Positions 42,089 through 52,380 are shown, numbered from the stretch's first letter. The stretch: 64,000 nucleotides of DNA from Streptomyces griseus subsp. griseus (GCF_000720255.1 NZ_JOJE01000005.1:62001-126000), one strand, 5' to 3'. Program-made: numbers and translations. Notes: generated from the sequence alone by a model not told the origin.

Positions 42089-44356
42089 ATGGGGAAGACA
42101 GATACACGGGTGCGGGGGTTCGCCGCCCGGGCCGGCGGCTGGAGCGCCCGCCACCGATGGGCGGCCGTCGGTATCTGGGTACTGTTCGTCGTCCTGGCGA
42201 TGGGGATCGGCTCGGCGATGGGCACGGTCGAGGTCAAGGAGAGCGACCAGCTGTCGGGCGAGACCCACACCGCCGCCAAGATCATCGAGGACGCCGGCAT
42301 CGAGGAGCCGGCCAATGAGACCGTCCTGGTCCAGGCGAAGGACGGCTCCCTCAAGGCCACCGACGCGGAGTTCAAGAGCGCCGTCGCCGCGATCGTCAAG
42401 GCCGTCGAGGGGACCGGCAAGGTCACCGACGTGACATCGCCGTACGACACGAACACGATTTCGAAGGACGGGCGCAGCGCGCTCGTGCAGTTCGACATGC
42501 GTGGTGACTCCGACACCGCGGGCGAGCGGGTCGAGCCCGTGCTCGAGGCCGTCGCGGGCGTGCAGAAGGAACACGCCTCGCTGCGGATCGAGGAGATCGG
42601 CGGCGCCAGCATGATGAAGACGGTCTCCGACGCGTTCGGAAACGACTTCCAGAAGGCCGAGTACTCCGCCGTGCCGGTGGCTCTGGGCATCCTCCTGATC
42701 GCCTTCGGCGCGCTGGTCGCCGCGCTGCTTCCGGTGGCGCTCGCGCTCACCGCGATCATGGCGACGATGGGTCTGATGGGCATCGCCAGCCACTGGCAGC
42801 CGATGGACGACACCGCGAGCTCCGTGATGCTGCTGGTCGGCCTGGCCGTGGGTGTCGACTACTGCCTGTTCTATCTGCGCCGTGAGCGCGAGGAGCGGGC
42901 CGCGGGCCGGGACGCGGAGACCGCGCTGCGGATCGCCGCGGCGACCAGTGGACGTGCCGTGATCGTCTCCGGTGTCACCGTGTGCGTGGCGATGGCGGGA
43001 ATGCTGTTCACCGGGCTCGCCACCTTCGAGGCGATGGGCCTGGCCTCCCTGATGGTGGTCGCGGTCGCCATGGTCGGTTCGGTGACCGTGCTGCCCGCGC
43101 TGCTCTCGCTGCTCGGCGAGCGCGTGGAGAAGGGCCGGATTCCGTTCCTGCACCCCGACAAGCGCCGTAAGAACGGCAACGGCCCCCGGGCCTCCGAGGG
43201 CAGCCGGTTCTGGAGCGCCGTCCTGAAAGTCGTGCTCGCCAGGCCCGCCGTCTCGCTGGTCGTCGCAGCCGGCGCGCTGCTCGCCGTCGCGATGCCCGCG
43301 CTCGGCATGAAGACCCAGCAGCTCACCCTGGACCAGGAGTTCGGCGACTCGCTGCCCATCGTCCAGACCTACAACCGGCTCAACGAGGCCTTCCCGGGCG
43401 GCGCCGAGCCGGCCGAGGTGGTCGTCAAGGCGAAGGACATCAACGCTCCCGAGGTGAAGTCCGCGCTGGCCGACTTCCGTGAGCGGGCGATCAGTTCGGG
43501 CGCCTCGCGCGGCCCGGTCGAGATCAAGCTGCACGACGCGCAGAACCTCGCCTACGTCTACGTTCCGCTCGTCGGCGGCTCCGATCTGGACAAGGCCGGT
43601 GGGAGCCTGGACAAGCTGCGCGACGAGGTGCGGCCCGCCACGCTCGGCAAGGTCGACGGCGTCGAGGCGCCCATCACCGGGCAGGTCGCCGGGTCGAAGG
43701 ACTTCAACGACCAGCTGGCCGGAGCGGTCGTCCCGGTCTTCGCCTTCGTCGTGGTCTTCGCCTTCGGGCTGATGCTGATGTCGTTCCGCTCGCTGACGAT
43801 CGCGATCACCTCGATCGCGCTGAACCTGCTGTCGGTGGGCGCGGCGTACGGCATCCTCGTGGCCGTCTTCCAGCACGGCTGGGGCGCGTCGCTGGTGGGC
43901 GCGAAGGGGGTGGGCGCCATCGTCACCTGGCTGCCGCTGTTCCTCTTCGTGATCCTGTTCGGCCTGTCGATGGACTACCACGTGTTCGTGGTCTCGAGGA
44001 TCCGTGAGGCGCGGCTGCGCGGCCGGACCACGAAGGACGCCATCACACACGGTGTGGTCACCACGGCCGGTGTCGTCACCAGCGCCGCGGTCATCATGGT
44101 CGCCGTCTTCGCGATCTTCGGGACGCTGTCCATGCAGACCATGAAGCAGATGGGTGTGGGCCTGGCGGCGGCGGTCCTGATCGACGCGACGATCATCCGG
44201 GGCGTCTTGCTCCCCTCGGTGATGGCGCTGCTCGGTGAGCGCAACTGGTACCTGCCGAAGTGGCTGCACCGGCTGCCGGACCTCACCCACGACGAGGCGC
44301 CCGAGGCCGTGGCACGGCCGGCCCGGGACGACGAGGGCGAGCCACTGAGGGTCTGA
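42089..44356 (+). CDS. MMPL-family RND transporter
   Basis: Large exporter, 755 residues, with a first helix (AVGIWVLFVVLAMGIGSAMG), a periplasmic-side domain, a block of about five helices (from YSAVPVALGILLIAFGALVA), a second extracytoplasmic domain and a matching second helix block (VPVFAFVVVFAFGLMLMSF). GLAVGVDYCLFYLRREREER and FGLSMDYHVFVVSRIREARL are the paired D-Y proton-relay motifs of MMPL proteins. The ATG at 42089 is chosen because the signal-like N-terminus begins there. Substrates of such exporters are lipids or small toxic molecules. Confidence 0.93.
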   Translation: MGKTDTRVRGFAARAGGWSARHRWAAVGIWVLFVVLAMGIGSAMGTVEVKESDQLSGETHTAAKIIEDAGIEEPANETVLVQAKDGSLKATDAEFKSAVAAIVKAVEGTGKVTDVTSPYDTNTISKDGRSALVQFDMRGDSDTAGERVEPVLEAVAGVQKEHASLRIEEIGGASMMKTVSDAFGNDFQKAEYSAVPVALGILLIAFGALVAALLPVALALTAIMATMGLMGIASHWQPMDDTASSVMLLVGLAVGVDYCLFYLRREREERAAGRDAETALRIAAATSGRAVIVSGVTVCVAMAGMLFTGLATFEAMGLASLMVVAVAMVGSVTVLPALLSLLGERVEKGRIPFLHPDKRRKNGNGPRASEGSRFWSAVLKVVLARPAVSLVVAAGALLAVAMPALGMKTQQLTLDQEFGDSLPIVQTYNRLNEAFPGGAEPAEVVVKAKDINAPEVKSALADFRERAISSGASRGPVEIKLHDAQNLAYVYVPLVGGSDLDKAGGSLDKLRDEVRPATLGKVDGVEAPITGQVAGSKDFNDQLAGAVVPVFAFVVVFAFGLMLMSFRSLTIAITSIALNLLSVGAAYGILVAVFQHGWGASLVGAKGVGAIVTWLPLFLFVILFGLSMDYHVFVVSRIREARLRGRTTKDAITHGVVTTAGVVTSAAVIMVAVFAIFGTLSMQTMKQMGVGLAAAVLIDATIIRGVLLPSVMALLGERNWYLPKWLHRLPDLTHDEAPEAVARPARDDEGEPLRV

Positions 44357-44372
44357 TCCCCCGGCTCGGGCC

Positions 44373-44413
44373 AGGGCCCGTCGGTCTCCCACGGGGAGGG
44401 ACCGACGGGCCCT
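44373..44413. terminator. Bidirectional hairpin terminator
   Basis: AGGGCCCGTCGGT on the left pairs with ACCGACGGGCCCT on the right around a G/C-rich inner stem and a short loop. It fills the 60-base gap between the convergent MMPL and glycosyltransferase genes and should stop transcription from both sides. Confidence 0.85.
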
Positions 44414-44416
44414 CGC

Positions 44417-45619
44417 TCATGCCCGGCGTGCGGCCAGTTCGGCCTCGATGAGGTCGGCCGCGCGTCGGGTGCCACCTTCCTCGGCCATGCCGGCCTGGAT
44501 CTCCTTGAGCCGGCGGGCGACCTCCGGATCGTCGACGAGGGCCAGGGCCGCCGTGCGCAGCGTCTCGGCGGTGGCCTCCTCGGTCGGGATGTGCCGGGCC
44601 ACCCCGAGCGCCTGGAGCATGTCGGCGTTGCCGAACTGGTCGACGGCCTGCGGTACGGCGATCATCGGGGTGCCGGTGGCCAGCCCCTCCTGGCTGCCTC
44701 CGGCGCCTGCGTGCGTGACGAACAGGTCGGCCTGCTTGAGGATGGCCAACTGCGGTACCCAGGAGCGCACTTCCACGTTCGCCGGTACGTCGCCCAGGTC
44801 GGCCGCGGTCACGTGCTTGCCGACCTGGAGCACCAGGTGCCAGCCGGGCAGGTCGCGGAAGGCCTCGACGCACTGCCGGTAGAAGCCGGGCTGGTTGGTG
44901 AAGGACGAGCCCAGGGACACGAGCACGACCTTCTCCGCGCCGGCGGGGCGCTCCCAGTCGCCCTCGGTGGTGCGGTCGCCCTGGCAGGCACCCACGAAGG
45001 TGTACACGCTCTCGTCGACGCGGTCGGCGTTGGGCTGGAGCACCTTGGGGATGAGGACGATGGAGCGGTCGGGGTGGCCGTAGAACTGATGGGGGTGCTC
45101 GGTGATCCCGTTCTCCTCGAGCCATGCCTGGAAGCGGGCGAAGTAGGCCCGGCCGCGCTCGGTCTTCTTCGGCTCCGCCCACATCGGCTCGGCGACCTCC
45201 TCCTCGTAGCCCTGCCAGGCGACCAGGTTGGGCGAGAGGGAGATCGCGGGGACGCCCCAGCGGTGGGCGAGGACACGGGCCGGGTAGGCGGTGATGTCGT
45301 GCAGGACGAGGTCGGGTTCGTCTCCCTCGTAGGCCTTGATCAGCTGGGGCAGCGCCTGGATGGCGTCCCTCAGGAAGGGCTCCACGTTGTCCAGCAGGGT
45401 GGTCCCCCAGGCCGACGGGTCGTCGTCGGGCGTGGGCAGGGTGGAGTGCCAGGTCCTCGCCTCCGCGCCGGTGGCCGCGACCTTGTCCGCGAACAGTGCC
45501 GGGATCGCGTAGGTGACGCGGTGGCCGCGCGCGACGAGTTCGCGGATCACCTCCAGGCTGGGGTTCACGTGGCCGTGGGCGGCGATGGAGAACATGGCGA
45601 TGTGGGCGGGGGTGGTCAT
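44417..45619 (-). CDS. Macrolide-type glycosyltransferase (GT1, MGT family)
   Basis: UDP-sugar-dependent transferase, 400 residues, of the family that inactivates macrolides by glycosylation. It begins [20 protein letters not shown], with the catalytic histidine in AAHGHVNP. The C-terminal donor-site signature is [20 protein letters not shown] followed by AVDQFGNA. The ATG at 45617-45619 is chosen because the family starts there; the frame stays open far upstream by chance. A 14-bp palindrome lies 20 bases before the start, so expression is probably induced. Self-resistance or detoxification are likely roles. Confidence 0.9.
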   Translation of the reverse strand: MTTPAHIAMFSIAAHGHVNPSLEVIRELVARGHRVTYAIPALFADKVAATGAEARTWHSTLPTPDDDPSAWGTTLLDNVEPFLRDAIQALPQLIKAYEGDEPDLVLHDITAYPARVLAHRWGVPAISLSPNLVAWQGYEEEVAEPMWAEPKKTERGRAYFARFQAWLEENGITEHPHQFYGHPDRSIVLIPKVLQPNADRVDESVYTFVGACQGDRTTEGDWERPAGAEKVVLVSLGSSFTNQPGFYRQCVEAFRDLPGWHLVLQVGKHVTAADLGDVPANVEVRSWVPQLAILKQADLFVTHAGAGGSQEGLATGTPMIAVPQAVDQFGNADMLQALGVARHIPTEEATAETLRTAALALVDDPEVARRLKEIQAGMAEEGGTRRAADLIEAELAARRA

Positions 45620-45638
45620 GACCGCGACCCTAGGCGAG

Positions 45639-45652
45639 ACGATACGTATCGT
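45639..45652. promoter_or_regulatory. 14-bp perfect palindrome ACGATACGTATCGT
   Basis: It is centred about 26 bases before the glycosyltransferase ATG. The symmetry and TACGTA centre suit a TetR-family operator. No TetR gene is adjacent, so the regulator would act from elsewhere, or was lost with the decayed sequence next to it. Confidence 0.6.
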
Positions 45653-45654
45653 GC

Positions 45655-46068
45655 AATCCGATGAGCGACCTCCGGCTCCGCGCCATGGCGCGTCAACGTT
45701 CGATCGGTGATGTGGACGGGGGGTCTGTGGACACCCGACGTCCGTGCCGCCCACTTCGTCGAAGTGCCCGCCCTGCGGGCGGCCTTCGACGCCTCGGCCG
45801 ATCCCGTCACGCGGGTTGGCCACACCGCGGAGTCCGGGTCCGCGCCACGCAGGAAGCCGAGCACCGGCGCGGCTACCGGTGTCTGGAACGGGTTGGTCCG
45901 CTGTTTGACGAGGGTGTCGTCCTGGTCCGTGAGCTGCGCGCCCTCGACCCCGCGGCCGGTGCCGCTCCGCTCGCCCGGGCCCTCCTCGACCGGGCGAGCG
46001 CGTGGAGCACCGCAAGCGGTTCGCCGCGGCGCGGGCCGGCTTCCGGGAGCACTCGCCCTGGGCGCCGC
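45655..46068 (+). other. Decayed coding sequence, unidentified
   Basis: This gap shows protein-like stretches on the plus strand in different frames: [20 protein letters not shown] (about 45743-45802), then [20 protein letters not shown] with [20 protein letters not shown] (about 45862-45990), then [19 protein letters not shown] (about 46000-46056). Codon third positions are GC-rich in each. They read as one gene broken by at least two frameshifts and truncated by the end of the binding-protein gene. I do not recognise the family. Confidence 0.4.
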
Positions 46069-47349
46069 TCAGCGCTGATAGCGGGCGAGGACCAGGTTGC
46101 CGTCCTTCTCCAGACGTCTCCTCAGCTCGTCGACGCCGATGGCGCCGCTGTAGTACTCCTGGAAGGCCGGGGTGGCCACCTTGTCCTTCCACTCGGGGTA
46201 GCCGCGCACGAACTGCGCCGGGGCGGGGCGCAGGTGGGCGGCGAGGGCGGTGCCCGTGGCCCAGTCGTCCTCCGTGGTGTGCAGGGCGGGGTCCTTCAGC
46301 GCCTGGGTGCCGGTGGGCAGCATCCAGTCGCCGAGCGCCAGCCGCACCATGTTCCGCGGCTCGAGCAGGAAGTCGAGGAAGGCGACGGCCTCCTCCTTGT
46401 GCGGGCTGTCCGCGGCGACGGACAGCGTCTGCGGGCTGACGCCCTGGGCGAGGCCGTCGGCGCCCGCCGGGGCCGGCAGCACCTGCCAGTCGAAGCCCTC
46501 GGGCGCCTGCTGGGCGATCTGCTGGCGGTAGGAGAACCCGAGCGGGACCATGGCGTACTTGCCGCCGAAGAACCCGGGCAGAGTGTCCGAGCCTCCGCTG
46601 CCCAGGGTCGTGGGCGAGGCGCTGCGGTCGGTGTTCACCTGGTCGTGCACGGTGCGCGGTACGACCTCGTCGCCGGCGTCGAAGCGGATGGTGACCCGGC
46701 CGTCCACGCCACGGTGGAACAGTTGCCCGCCCGCCGAGAGCGAGAGGTTGAGGGTGGCGGAGACCGGCTCCTTCAGCGGCCAGGCGACGCCGTATCGTCC
46801 CTTGCCGCCGAGTTCGTCGGTGATCTGCCGGAACTCGGCCCAGCTCCACGGCTTCTCGGGGGTCGGGATCCGTACACCGGACTCCTTCAGCCAGGTCGCG
46901 TTGGCGACGAGCACCCGTGGTTCCTGGAGGAACGGCACGCCGTAGACACCCTCGCCGAAGGTGGTTGTCTCCCAACTCCGCTGCGGGATGTCGGACTTCA
47001 GCCGCTCGGGCAGCAGGTCGGTCAGATTGGTGAGATAGCCGCCGTAGGCGAAGTCTGCGAGGTCGTCGGAGGCGTCGTGGATGATGTCCGGTGCCTCGCC
47101 GCCCTCGAAGGAGGTGAGGAGCTGGTCGTGCACGCTGTCCCAACTCCCCTGCACATACTCCACCTTGATGTCCGGGTGGGTCGCGTTCCACTCCTTCACC
47201 AGCTCCTTGTTGGCCTCGACGGACTCGTCCTGCCAGGCGAGAGACTGGAAACGCAGGGTGACGGGGCCGTCGTCGTCGCGTCCTCCGCCGGACGAGCAGC
47301 CGGTGAGGAACAGTGCCACGACGAGCGCCAGGACGGATGGGGTCCGCAT
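46069..47349 (-). CDS. Sugar-binding lipoprotein of third ABC importer
   Basis: Family 1 solute-binding protein, 426 residues, with signal [20 protein letters not shown] (C18 lipidated). The ATG at 47347-47349 overlaps the stop of the upstream permease (TGATG). The mature part opens [20 protein letters not shown], and [20 protein letters not shown] is the usual lobe-crossing segment. Unlike the two operons on the left, the binding protein is the last gene rather than the first. There is no local regulator or hydrolase, so the substrate is open. Confidence 0.92.
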   Translation of the reverse strand: MRTPSVLALVVALFLTGCSSGGGRDDDGPVTLRFQSLAWQDESVEANKELVKEWNATHPDIKVEYVQGSWDSVHDQLLTSFEGGEAPDIIHDASDDLADFAYGGYLTNLTDLLPERLKSDIPQRSWETTTFGEGVYGVPFLQEPRVLVANATWLKESGVRIPTPEKPWSWAEFRQITDELGGKGRYGVAWPLKEPVSATLNLSLSAGGQLFHRGVDGRVTIRFDAGDEVVPRTVHDQVNTDRSASPTTLGSGGSDTLPGFFGGKYAMVPLGFSYRQQIAQQAPEGFDWQVLPAPAGADGLAQGVSPQTLSVAADSPHKEEAVAFLDFLLEPRNMVRLALGDWMLPTGTQALKDPALHTTEDDWATGTALAAHLRPAPAQFVRGYPEWKDKVATPAFQEYYSGAIGVDELRRRLEKDGNLVLARYQR

Positions 47350-48182
47350 CAGCTCTTCACCGCCCCGGTGAGCATGCCGCCCGTGATCCGCCGCTGGATG
47401 ACCGCGAAGACGACCAGGGAGGGGAGGGTGGCGAGCAACGCGGCGGCGGCCAGCGGCCCGAGGTCCGCCACGCCCTCCGCCCCGATGAAATGGGTCAGGA
47501 CGACCGGCAGCGTCTGCTTCTCCGGGGTCTTGAGCAGCACCAGCGCGAGGAAGAACTCGTTCCAGGCCGTGATGAACGCGAACAGCGCCGTCGCCACGAT
47601 CCCCGGCGCGAGCAGCGGCGCCGTCACCGACACCAGGGTCCGCAGCCGCCCCGCCCCGTCGACCGCCGCCGCCTCCTCCAGCTCCACGGGGACGGCCCGG
47701 ACGTATCCGACGAGCATCCACAGCGCGAACGGCAGTGCCCACACCACGTACACCATCACCAGTCCCGGCACCGAGTCGATCAGCCGCAGGTTCTTCAGCA
47801 CCAGGAACAGCGGGATGATCACCAGCACGAACGGGAACGCCTGGCTGACGACAACCCAGCCGCTCGCCGCCCGGGACAGCCGGGTGCGGTGCCGGGCCAT
47901 GACGTACGCCATCGGTGTCGCGACGGCCACCGCGATCACGGCGGCGCCCAGGGCCGCGAGGAGCGAGTTGGACGCGGCGTGCAGCAGGGGCTGTTCGTCG
48001 AAAGCCTGCCGGAAGTTGGTGAGGGTGGGGTCCCTCGGGATCCAGGTGGGGTGCAGGCTGCCCAGTTCGCGGGGCGGCTTGAACGCGGTGGAGACCAGCC
48101 AGAGGAAGGGGAAGGCGAGGAAGACGAGATACCCGAGCAGGGCGGTGTACTGGCCCGCTCGGGCCGCCGGACGGGTCCTCAT
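47349..48182 (-). CDS. Carbohydrate ABC transporter permease (MalG-like)
   Basis: A 277-residue permease with about six membrane segments and the EAA loop [21 protein letters not shown]. The ATG at 48180-48182 overlaps the stop of the upstream permease (ATGA), and its own stop overlaps the binding-protein start. Confidence 0.92.
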   Translation of the reverse strand: MRTRPAARAGQYTALLGYLVFLAFPFLWLVSTAFKPPRELGSLHPTWIPRDPTLTNFRQAFDEQPLLHAASNSLLAALGAAVIAVAVATPMAYVMARHRTRLSRAASGWVVVSQAFPFVLVIIPLFLVLKNLRLIDSVPGLVMVYVVWALPFALWMLVGYVRAVPVELEEAAAVDGAGRLRTLVSVTAPLLAPGIVATALFAFITAWNEFFLALVLLKTPEKQTLPVVLTHFIGAEGVADLGPLAAAALLATLPSLVVFAVIQRRITGGMLTGAVKS

Positions 48183-49123
48183 GTGTCATCGCCTCCTTTG
48201 AGCCGGCCCACCAGGAACAGGGCGAGGAACAGGGCGATCACCGCGACCATCACGCAACCCATCGCCGCCGCGTACCCGAACTGGCCGTAACGGAAGGCCT
48301 CTTCGTAGGCGAAGAGCATGGGCAGGCGGGTGCGGCCGCCCGGTCCGCCGTTGGTCAGCACGTAGACCAGGGCGAAGCTGTTGAAGTTCCAGATGAAGTT
48401 GAGTGCCGTGATGGCGAGGGCGATGGGTCTGAGAGCGGGCCAGGTGACCGTGCGGAAGCGGCGCCAGGCGCCCGCGCCGTCCACCGCGGCCGCCTCGTGC
48501 AGTTCGCGCGGAGTGTTCTGGAGCCCCGCGAGCAGGGTGACGGTCGTCTGCGGCATGCCCGCCCACACCCCGACGACGATCACCGCCGGGAGGGCGGTCG
48601 CCAGGCCGCTGAGCCAGTCGCGGCCGTCGCCGAGGCCGAGGTCGCGCAGGGTCTCGTTGAGGATGCCGGCGTCCGGGTTGTAGACGAGGCGCCACATGAT
48701 GCCGACGACGACCTCGGGCATCGCCCAGGGGACGATGGCGAGCGCTCTGGCGAGCCACCTCAGCCGTAAGTCCTGGTTCAGGAGCAGCGCGAGGCCGAGG
48801 GCGAGCAGGAACTGCGGGACGGTCACGCCGACCGCCCAGACGAGGCCGATGCGGAACGACTCCCAGAACAGGGTGTCGTGCAGCAGGTCCCGGAAGTTGA
48901 GTCCGCCGATCCACCGGGTGGGGTCGGTCCGGCCCGACTGGGCGTCGGTGAAGGCCAGCAGGATGCCGTAGAGCAGGGGCCCCACACTCAGGACGAGGAT
49001 GGGGAGCAGCGCGGGCAGGACGAGGAACCAGGCGCCGTGGCCGCCGACGCCCCGCCGCCTGCCCGAGCCCGGCGCGCCGCGCACCGGTGGCCTCACTTCT
49101 GCCGTCTCACTCACCGATGTCAC
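48179..49123 (-). CDS. Carbohydrate ABC transporter permease (MalF-like)
   Basis: A 314-residue permease, first gene of the leftward operon. The cytoplasmic N-terminus is Gly/Arg/Pro-rich. The EAA loop is [21 protein letters not shown]. The promoter must lie in the 179 bases between this gene and the divergent phosphotransferase gene; I see no clear palindrome there. Confidence 0.92.
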   Translation of the reverse strand: MTSVSETAEVRPPVRGAPGSGRRRGVGGHGAWFLVLPALLPILVLSVGPLLYGILLAFTDAQSGRTDPTRWIGGLNFRDLLHDTLFWESFRIGLVWAVGVTVPQFLLALGLALLLNQDLRLRWLARALAIVPWAMPEVVVGIMWRLVYNPDAGILNETLRDLGLGDGRDWLSGLATALPAVIVVGVWAGMPQTTVTLLAGLQNTPRELHEAAAVDGAGAWRRFRTVTWPALRPIALAITALNFIWNFNSFALVYVLTNGGPGGRTRLPMLFAYEEAFRYGQFGYAAAMGCVMVAVIALFLALFLVGRLKGGDDT

Positions 49124-49302
49124 GTCATCAGCCCCTTTGCACGGCTCGGACGGGCCTGGTCATGGTCGTGAAGGTCATGTGCCGCGTCAAGGCACCGTGC
49201 ACACCGCCCGACCTGTGCGGATGCGACACTGGCCGACGAATGGCGGGAACGCGACGGCGTGCGCGCGGGCGCATCGGGGCGAGTACGGGCAGGGAGCGGA
49301 CC

Positions 49303-50166
49303 ATGGACGAGGCACGGGCGCGGGGCGTACTGGACGCGGCGGGGGTGCTGCCCGTCGCGGCCCGGGACGTGCGGCTCCTCGCCCTGGGTGAGAACGCGGT
49401 GTTCGCCGCGGGTGAGCTGGTCGTGAAGGTGGGCCGCGACGCCGAACTCCTGGACCGGGCGCGGCGTGAACTGGACATCGCCGGGTGGCTCGCCAGGGCG
49501 GGTGTTCCGGCGGTGCGGGCGGTGGAGCCGGAGGCGCGGCTCGTGGAGGGGCATCCGGTGACGGTGTGGCACCGGCTGCCGGATCCGGTACGGCCGGCCG
49601 AGCCGCGGGATTTGGCCGAACTGCTACGGGTCGTCCACACGCTGCCCTTGCCCTCCTTCGCGTTGCCGCCCCGCGACCTGCTGGGCGGGGTGGAACGGTG
49701 GCTGCGGCTCGCCGGGGACGCGATCGATCCGGCGGACGCGGCATATCTGCGGGAACGGCGGGACGGTTTCGCGGCGGCCGCGGCGGCGCTCACCCCGCAG
49801 CTGCCGCCCGGGCCGATCCACGGCGACGCGCTGCCCCGCAATGTGCATGTCGGGCCGGACGGACCCGTGCTGGTGGACCTGGAGACGTTCTCCGCGGACC
49901 TGCGGGAGCACGACCTGGTGGTCATGGCCCTCTCCCGTGACCGCTACGGGCTGCCCGCCGGGGCGTACGAGTCGTTCGTCGAGACGTACGGCTGGGATGT
50001 GCGCGCGTGGGAGGGCTGCGGTGTGCTGCGCGGGGCCCGGGAGACGGCGAGCTGCGCGTGGGTGGCACAGCACGCGCCCAACAATCCCAAGGCGTTGGCC
50101 GAGTTCGAGCGACGGGTGGGATCGCTGCGGGAGGGTGACGCGGCGGTGCGGTGGTACCCCTTCTGA
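49303..50166 (+). CDS. Aminoglycoside-phosphotransferase-like kinase
   Basis: A 287-residue protein kinase-like phosphotransferase (APH family). The ATG at 49303 has AGGGAGCGG before it. The ATP-site lysine is in AAGELVVKVGRDAE, the catalytic loop is IHGDALPRNVHV and the metal-binding segment is VLVDLETFSADL, where DLE stands for the usual D-F/W-D/E. The substrate could be an antibiotic, a sugar or choline-like; nothing near it decides. Confidence 0.86.
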   Translation: MDEARARGVLDAAGVLPVAARDVRLLALGENAVFAAGELVVKVGRDAELLDRARRELDIAGWLARAGVPAVRAVEPEARLVEGHPVTVWHRLPDPVRPAEPRDLAELLRVVHTLPLPSFALPPRDLLGGVERWLRLAGDAIDPADAAYLRERRDGFAAAAAALTPQLPPGPIHGDALPRNVHVGPDGPVLVDLETFSADLREHDLVVMALSRDRYGLPAGAYESFVETYGWDVRAWEGCGVLRGARETASCAWVAQHAPNNPKALAEFERRVGSLREGDAAVRWYPF

Positions 50167-50173
50167 GAGGGGC

Positions 50174-50899
50174 TCACACGGTGGGGCTCTCCGCCAGTTC
50201 CCGCAGGGGCCACGTACCGTCCACCACCGCGTCCGTTTCCCCCTTGCCGCGCAGGAAGTTCTGGAAGTCGGCCGCCCAGGCGGCGTACCACTCGATCTGG
50301 CGGTGGTGGAGTTCCGCGGGGCCGAGGGCGGCGATCTTCGGGTGGCGGGTGGCTATCGCGGAGGCGAGGTGGGCGGCTGCCAGGGCGTCGGAGGATGCGT
50401 CGTGGGCGGTGTCGAGGGTGACGCCGTACTCGGCGCAGACGGCTTCGAGGTTGCGCTTGCCACGGCGGTAGCGGTCGGCCCAGCGGTCGATGGTGTACGG
50501 GTCGATGACGGGCGCCGGATCCGGGCCGCCGAGGCGGTCGCGCAGGGACGGCAGGGCGTGCCGCCGGAGTTCGGCGGAGAGCAGGGTGAGGTCGAACGCG
50601 GCGTTGTAGGCGACGACCGGGACGCCCGTCTTCCAGTACGAGACGAGGACGTCGGCGATGGCGTCCGCGACCTGGTCGGCCGGCCGGCCCTCGGTGACCG
50701 CTCGCTCATTGCTGATGCCGTGCACCGCGACCGCGTCCGCCGGGATCTCCACGCCCGGATCCGCCAGCCACTCGCGGTGCCCGAGGACTTTCCCGGCTCT
50801 GACCTCGATCACGGCGCCCGTGACGATGCGCGCCTGCCGCGGATCCGTCCCGGTCGTCTCCAGGTCGAAGCCGATGAGCAGCTCCCGGTGCCAGGCCAT
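50174..50899 (-). CDS. DnaQ-family 3'-5' exonuclease
   Basis: A 241-residue DEDD exonuclease. ExoI is GFDLETTGTDP, ExoII is VAYNAAFDLTLL and ExoIII is HDASSDALAAAHL (DEDDh type, with a histidine five residues before the last Asp). This resembles the epsilon proofreading fold but lacks a polymerase-binding tail, so a repair or RNA-trimming role is as likely. The ATG at 50897-50899 starts MAWHRELLIG. Confidence 0.9.
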   Translation of the reverse strand: MAWHRELLIGFDLETTGTDPRQARIVTGAVIEVRAGKVLGHREWLADPGVEIPADAVAVHGISNERAVTEGRPADQVADAIADVLVSYWKTGVPVVAYNAAFDLTLLSAELRRHALPSLRDRLGGPDPAPVIDPYTIDRWADRYRRGKRNLEAVCAEYGVTLDTAHDASSDALAAAHLASAIATRHPKIAALGPAELHHRQIEWYAAWAADFQNFLRGKGETDAVVDGTWPLRELAESPTV

Positions 50900-51035
50900 G
50901 CGGCCCCCCTTCTCGGTGGTGCTTTCCCCCAGTGGCCTTCACCATCGCATGCGCCACTGACAATCAGAGGTCCGCGTTCCGTTTGCCCGCCCTCCGTCGC
51001 GCCACGCCCACCGCCGCCCCACGCCCGGGCGCGGT

Positions 51036-52274
51036 TCAGGACACCGGTCGCGAATCCACCCAAGCCAGCTCGAACTCCTCGCGGTACGCGGCGAACAGCC
51101 CGCCCTCGTCGATCTCGTCCGACTTGAGCACCCGGTGCCCGTTGCGCAGCACCAGCACCGGCGCCTCCATGCCCCGCGCCCGCCGCAGATAGGACTGCAC
51201 GACCGCGACGCCGTCGGAGCCGTCGCCGTCGACGAGGTAGGCGGTGAAGCGGGGGGTCTCGTCGTAGACCTGGATCTGGAAGGCGTCCGGGTCCCGCAGC
51301 CGGGAGCGCACCCGGCGCATGTGCAGGATGTTCATCTCGACGGAGCGGCTCAGCTCGCCCCGTTTCAGACCGAGCTCCCGTTCCCGCCGCTTCACCGCGC
51401 TGGAGGCGGGGTTGAGGAAGAGCAGCCGGACGCGGGCGCCCGCCTCGGCCAGCCGGATCATCCGGCGTCCGGAGAAGTTCTGCACGAGCAGGTTGAGGCC
51501 GATGCCGATGGCGTCGAGCCTGCGGGCGCCGCCGAAGATGTCCTCGGCGGGGAACCGGCGCATCAGCCGCACCCGGTCGGAGTGCACGGCGACGACGTCG
51601 GCGTAGCGGTCGCCGACGAGGTCCTCGACCGCGTCGACGGGCAGCCGGCGGGCGGAGGGCACGTCGCCGCCCGTGCCGAGCATCTCCAGCAGGTGCGCGG
51701 AGGCGCGTTCCGCCTGGTTCAGGACGGCCTCGGACAGGGCGCGGTTGCGGGAGACGACGTTGCGGGTGACCTCGAGCTCGTCGAAGGCGAGTTCGAGGTC
51801 ACGGCGCTCGTCGAAGTAGGGCTCGAAGCACGGCCAGTGCTGCACCATCAGCTCGCGCAGCTGCGGCAGCGTGAGGAAGCTGATCACGTTGTCGTCGGCC
51901 GGGTCGAGCAGGTAGCCCTTGCGGCGGCTGACCTCACGGACGGCGACCGCGCGCTGTACCCATTCCTGTCCGGCGGGGCCGGCCGCGGCCACGACCCACT
52001 CGTCGCCATGGACGGGCTCGTAGATGGGGCGCAGGACGGCGGCCACGACCGCGCGCAGCCGCTGCTCGACGAGGTTCAGCCAGATGTAGGCCCGGCCGGC
52101 CCGTTGGGCGCGGGTACGCACCTCGCGCCAGGCGTCGGCGTCCCAGTCCAGCTCCGGTCCGATGGCGCCCACGTCCATCGGCCGGGCCAGGGACACCGTG
52201 CCGGGCGGGACCTCTGTGGAGCTCCCCTCGTGACCCTCGTCACCAGGGGGCAGCTCCAGCCCTCCCGAGCCCAC
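51036..52274 (-). CDS. SAV2148-family HEPN-domain protein
   Basis: A 412-residue cytoplasmic protein conserved in Streptomyces. I take the GTG at 52272-52274 (GSGGLELPPGDEGHEGSS), which has GGAAGG about ten bases upstream. The HEPN-like helical region spans about residues 45-200, with RTRAQRAGRAYIWLNLVEQR and an RNxVSRN-type motif (EVTRNVVSRNRALSE near residue 170), the RxxxxH/RN pattern often found in RNase-type HEPN proteins. The C-terminal half includes LNLLVQNFSGRRMIRLAEAG, resembling a PLD or TIR-like nucleotide-binding lobe. The function is not known. Confidence 0.8.
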   Translation of the reverse strand: MGSGGLELPPGDEGHEGSSTEVPPGTVSLARPMDVGAIGPELDWDADAWREVRTRAQRAGRAYIWLNLVEQRLRAVVAAVLRPIYEPVHGDEWVVAAAGPAGQEWVQRAVAVREVSRRKGYLLDPADDNVISFLTLPQLRELMVQHWPCFEPYFDERRDLELAFDELEVTRNVVSRNRALSEAVLNQAERASAHLLEMLGTGGDVPSARRLPVDAVEDLVGDRYADVVAVHSDRVRLMRRFPAEDIFGGARRLDAIGIGLNLLVQNFSGRRMIRLAEAGARVRLLFLNPASSAVKRRERELGLKRGELSRSVEMNILHMRRVRSRLRDPDAFQIQVYDETPRFTAYLVDGDGSDGVAVVQSYLRRARGMEAPVLVLRNGHRVLKSDEIDEGGLFAAYREEFELAWVDSRPVS

Positions 52275-52380
52275 CCGCGCACCGCCTTCCGCTCCCCCGA
52301 GCACTCCCCGTCCCAACGATCAAGGAAGGGTACTCCGCAAGCGGTCGACGGTGCAGCCGGATGGGCATGGCATTTATCGA

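Noticed and set aside
41006..44392. A 1128-codon minus-strand frame opposite the MMPL gene
   Set aside because: His/Arg/Asp-rich antisense translation without any domain; the MMPL protein on the plus strand is well supported.
44417..47191. One 924-residue fusion of a binding-protein antisense region and the glycosyltransferase
   Set aside because: The frame is open upstream of 45619 only by chance. The glycosyltransferase family starts at [11 protein letters not shown], and the palindrome lies between.
46069..48189. A 706-residue fusion of permease region and binding protein
   Set aside because: The upstream part is an out-of-frame reading of the permease. The lipoprotein signal at 47349 fixes the true start.
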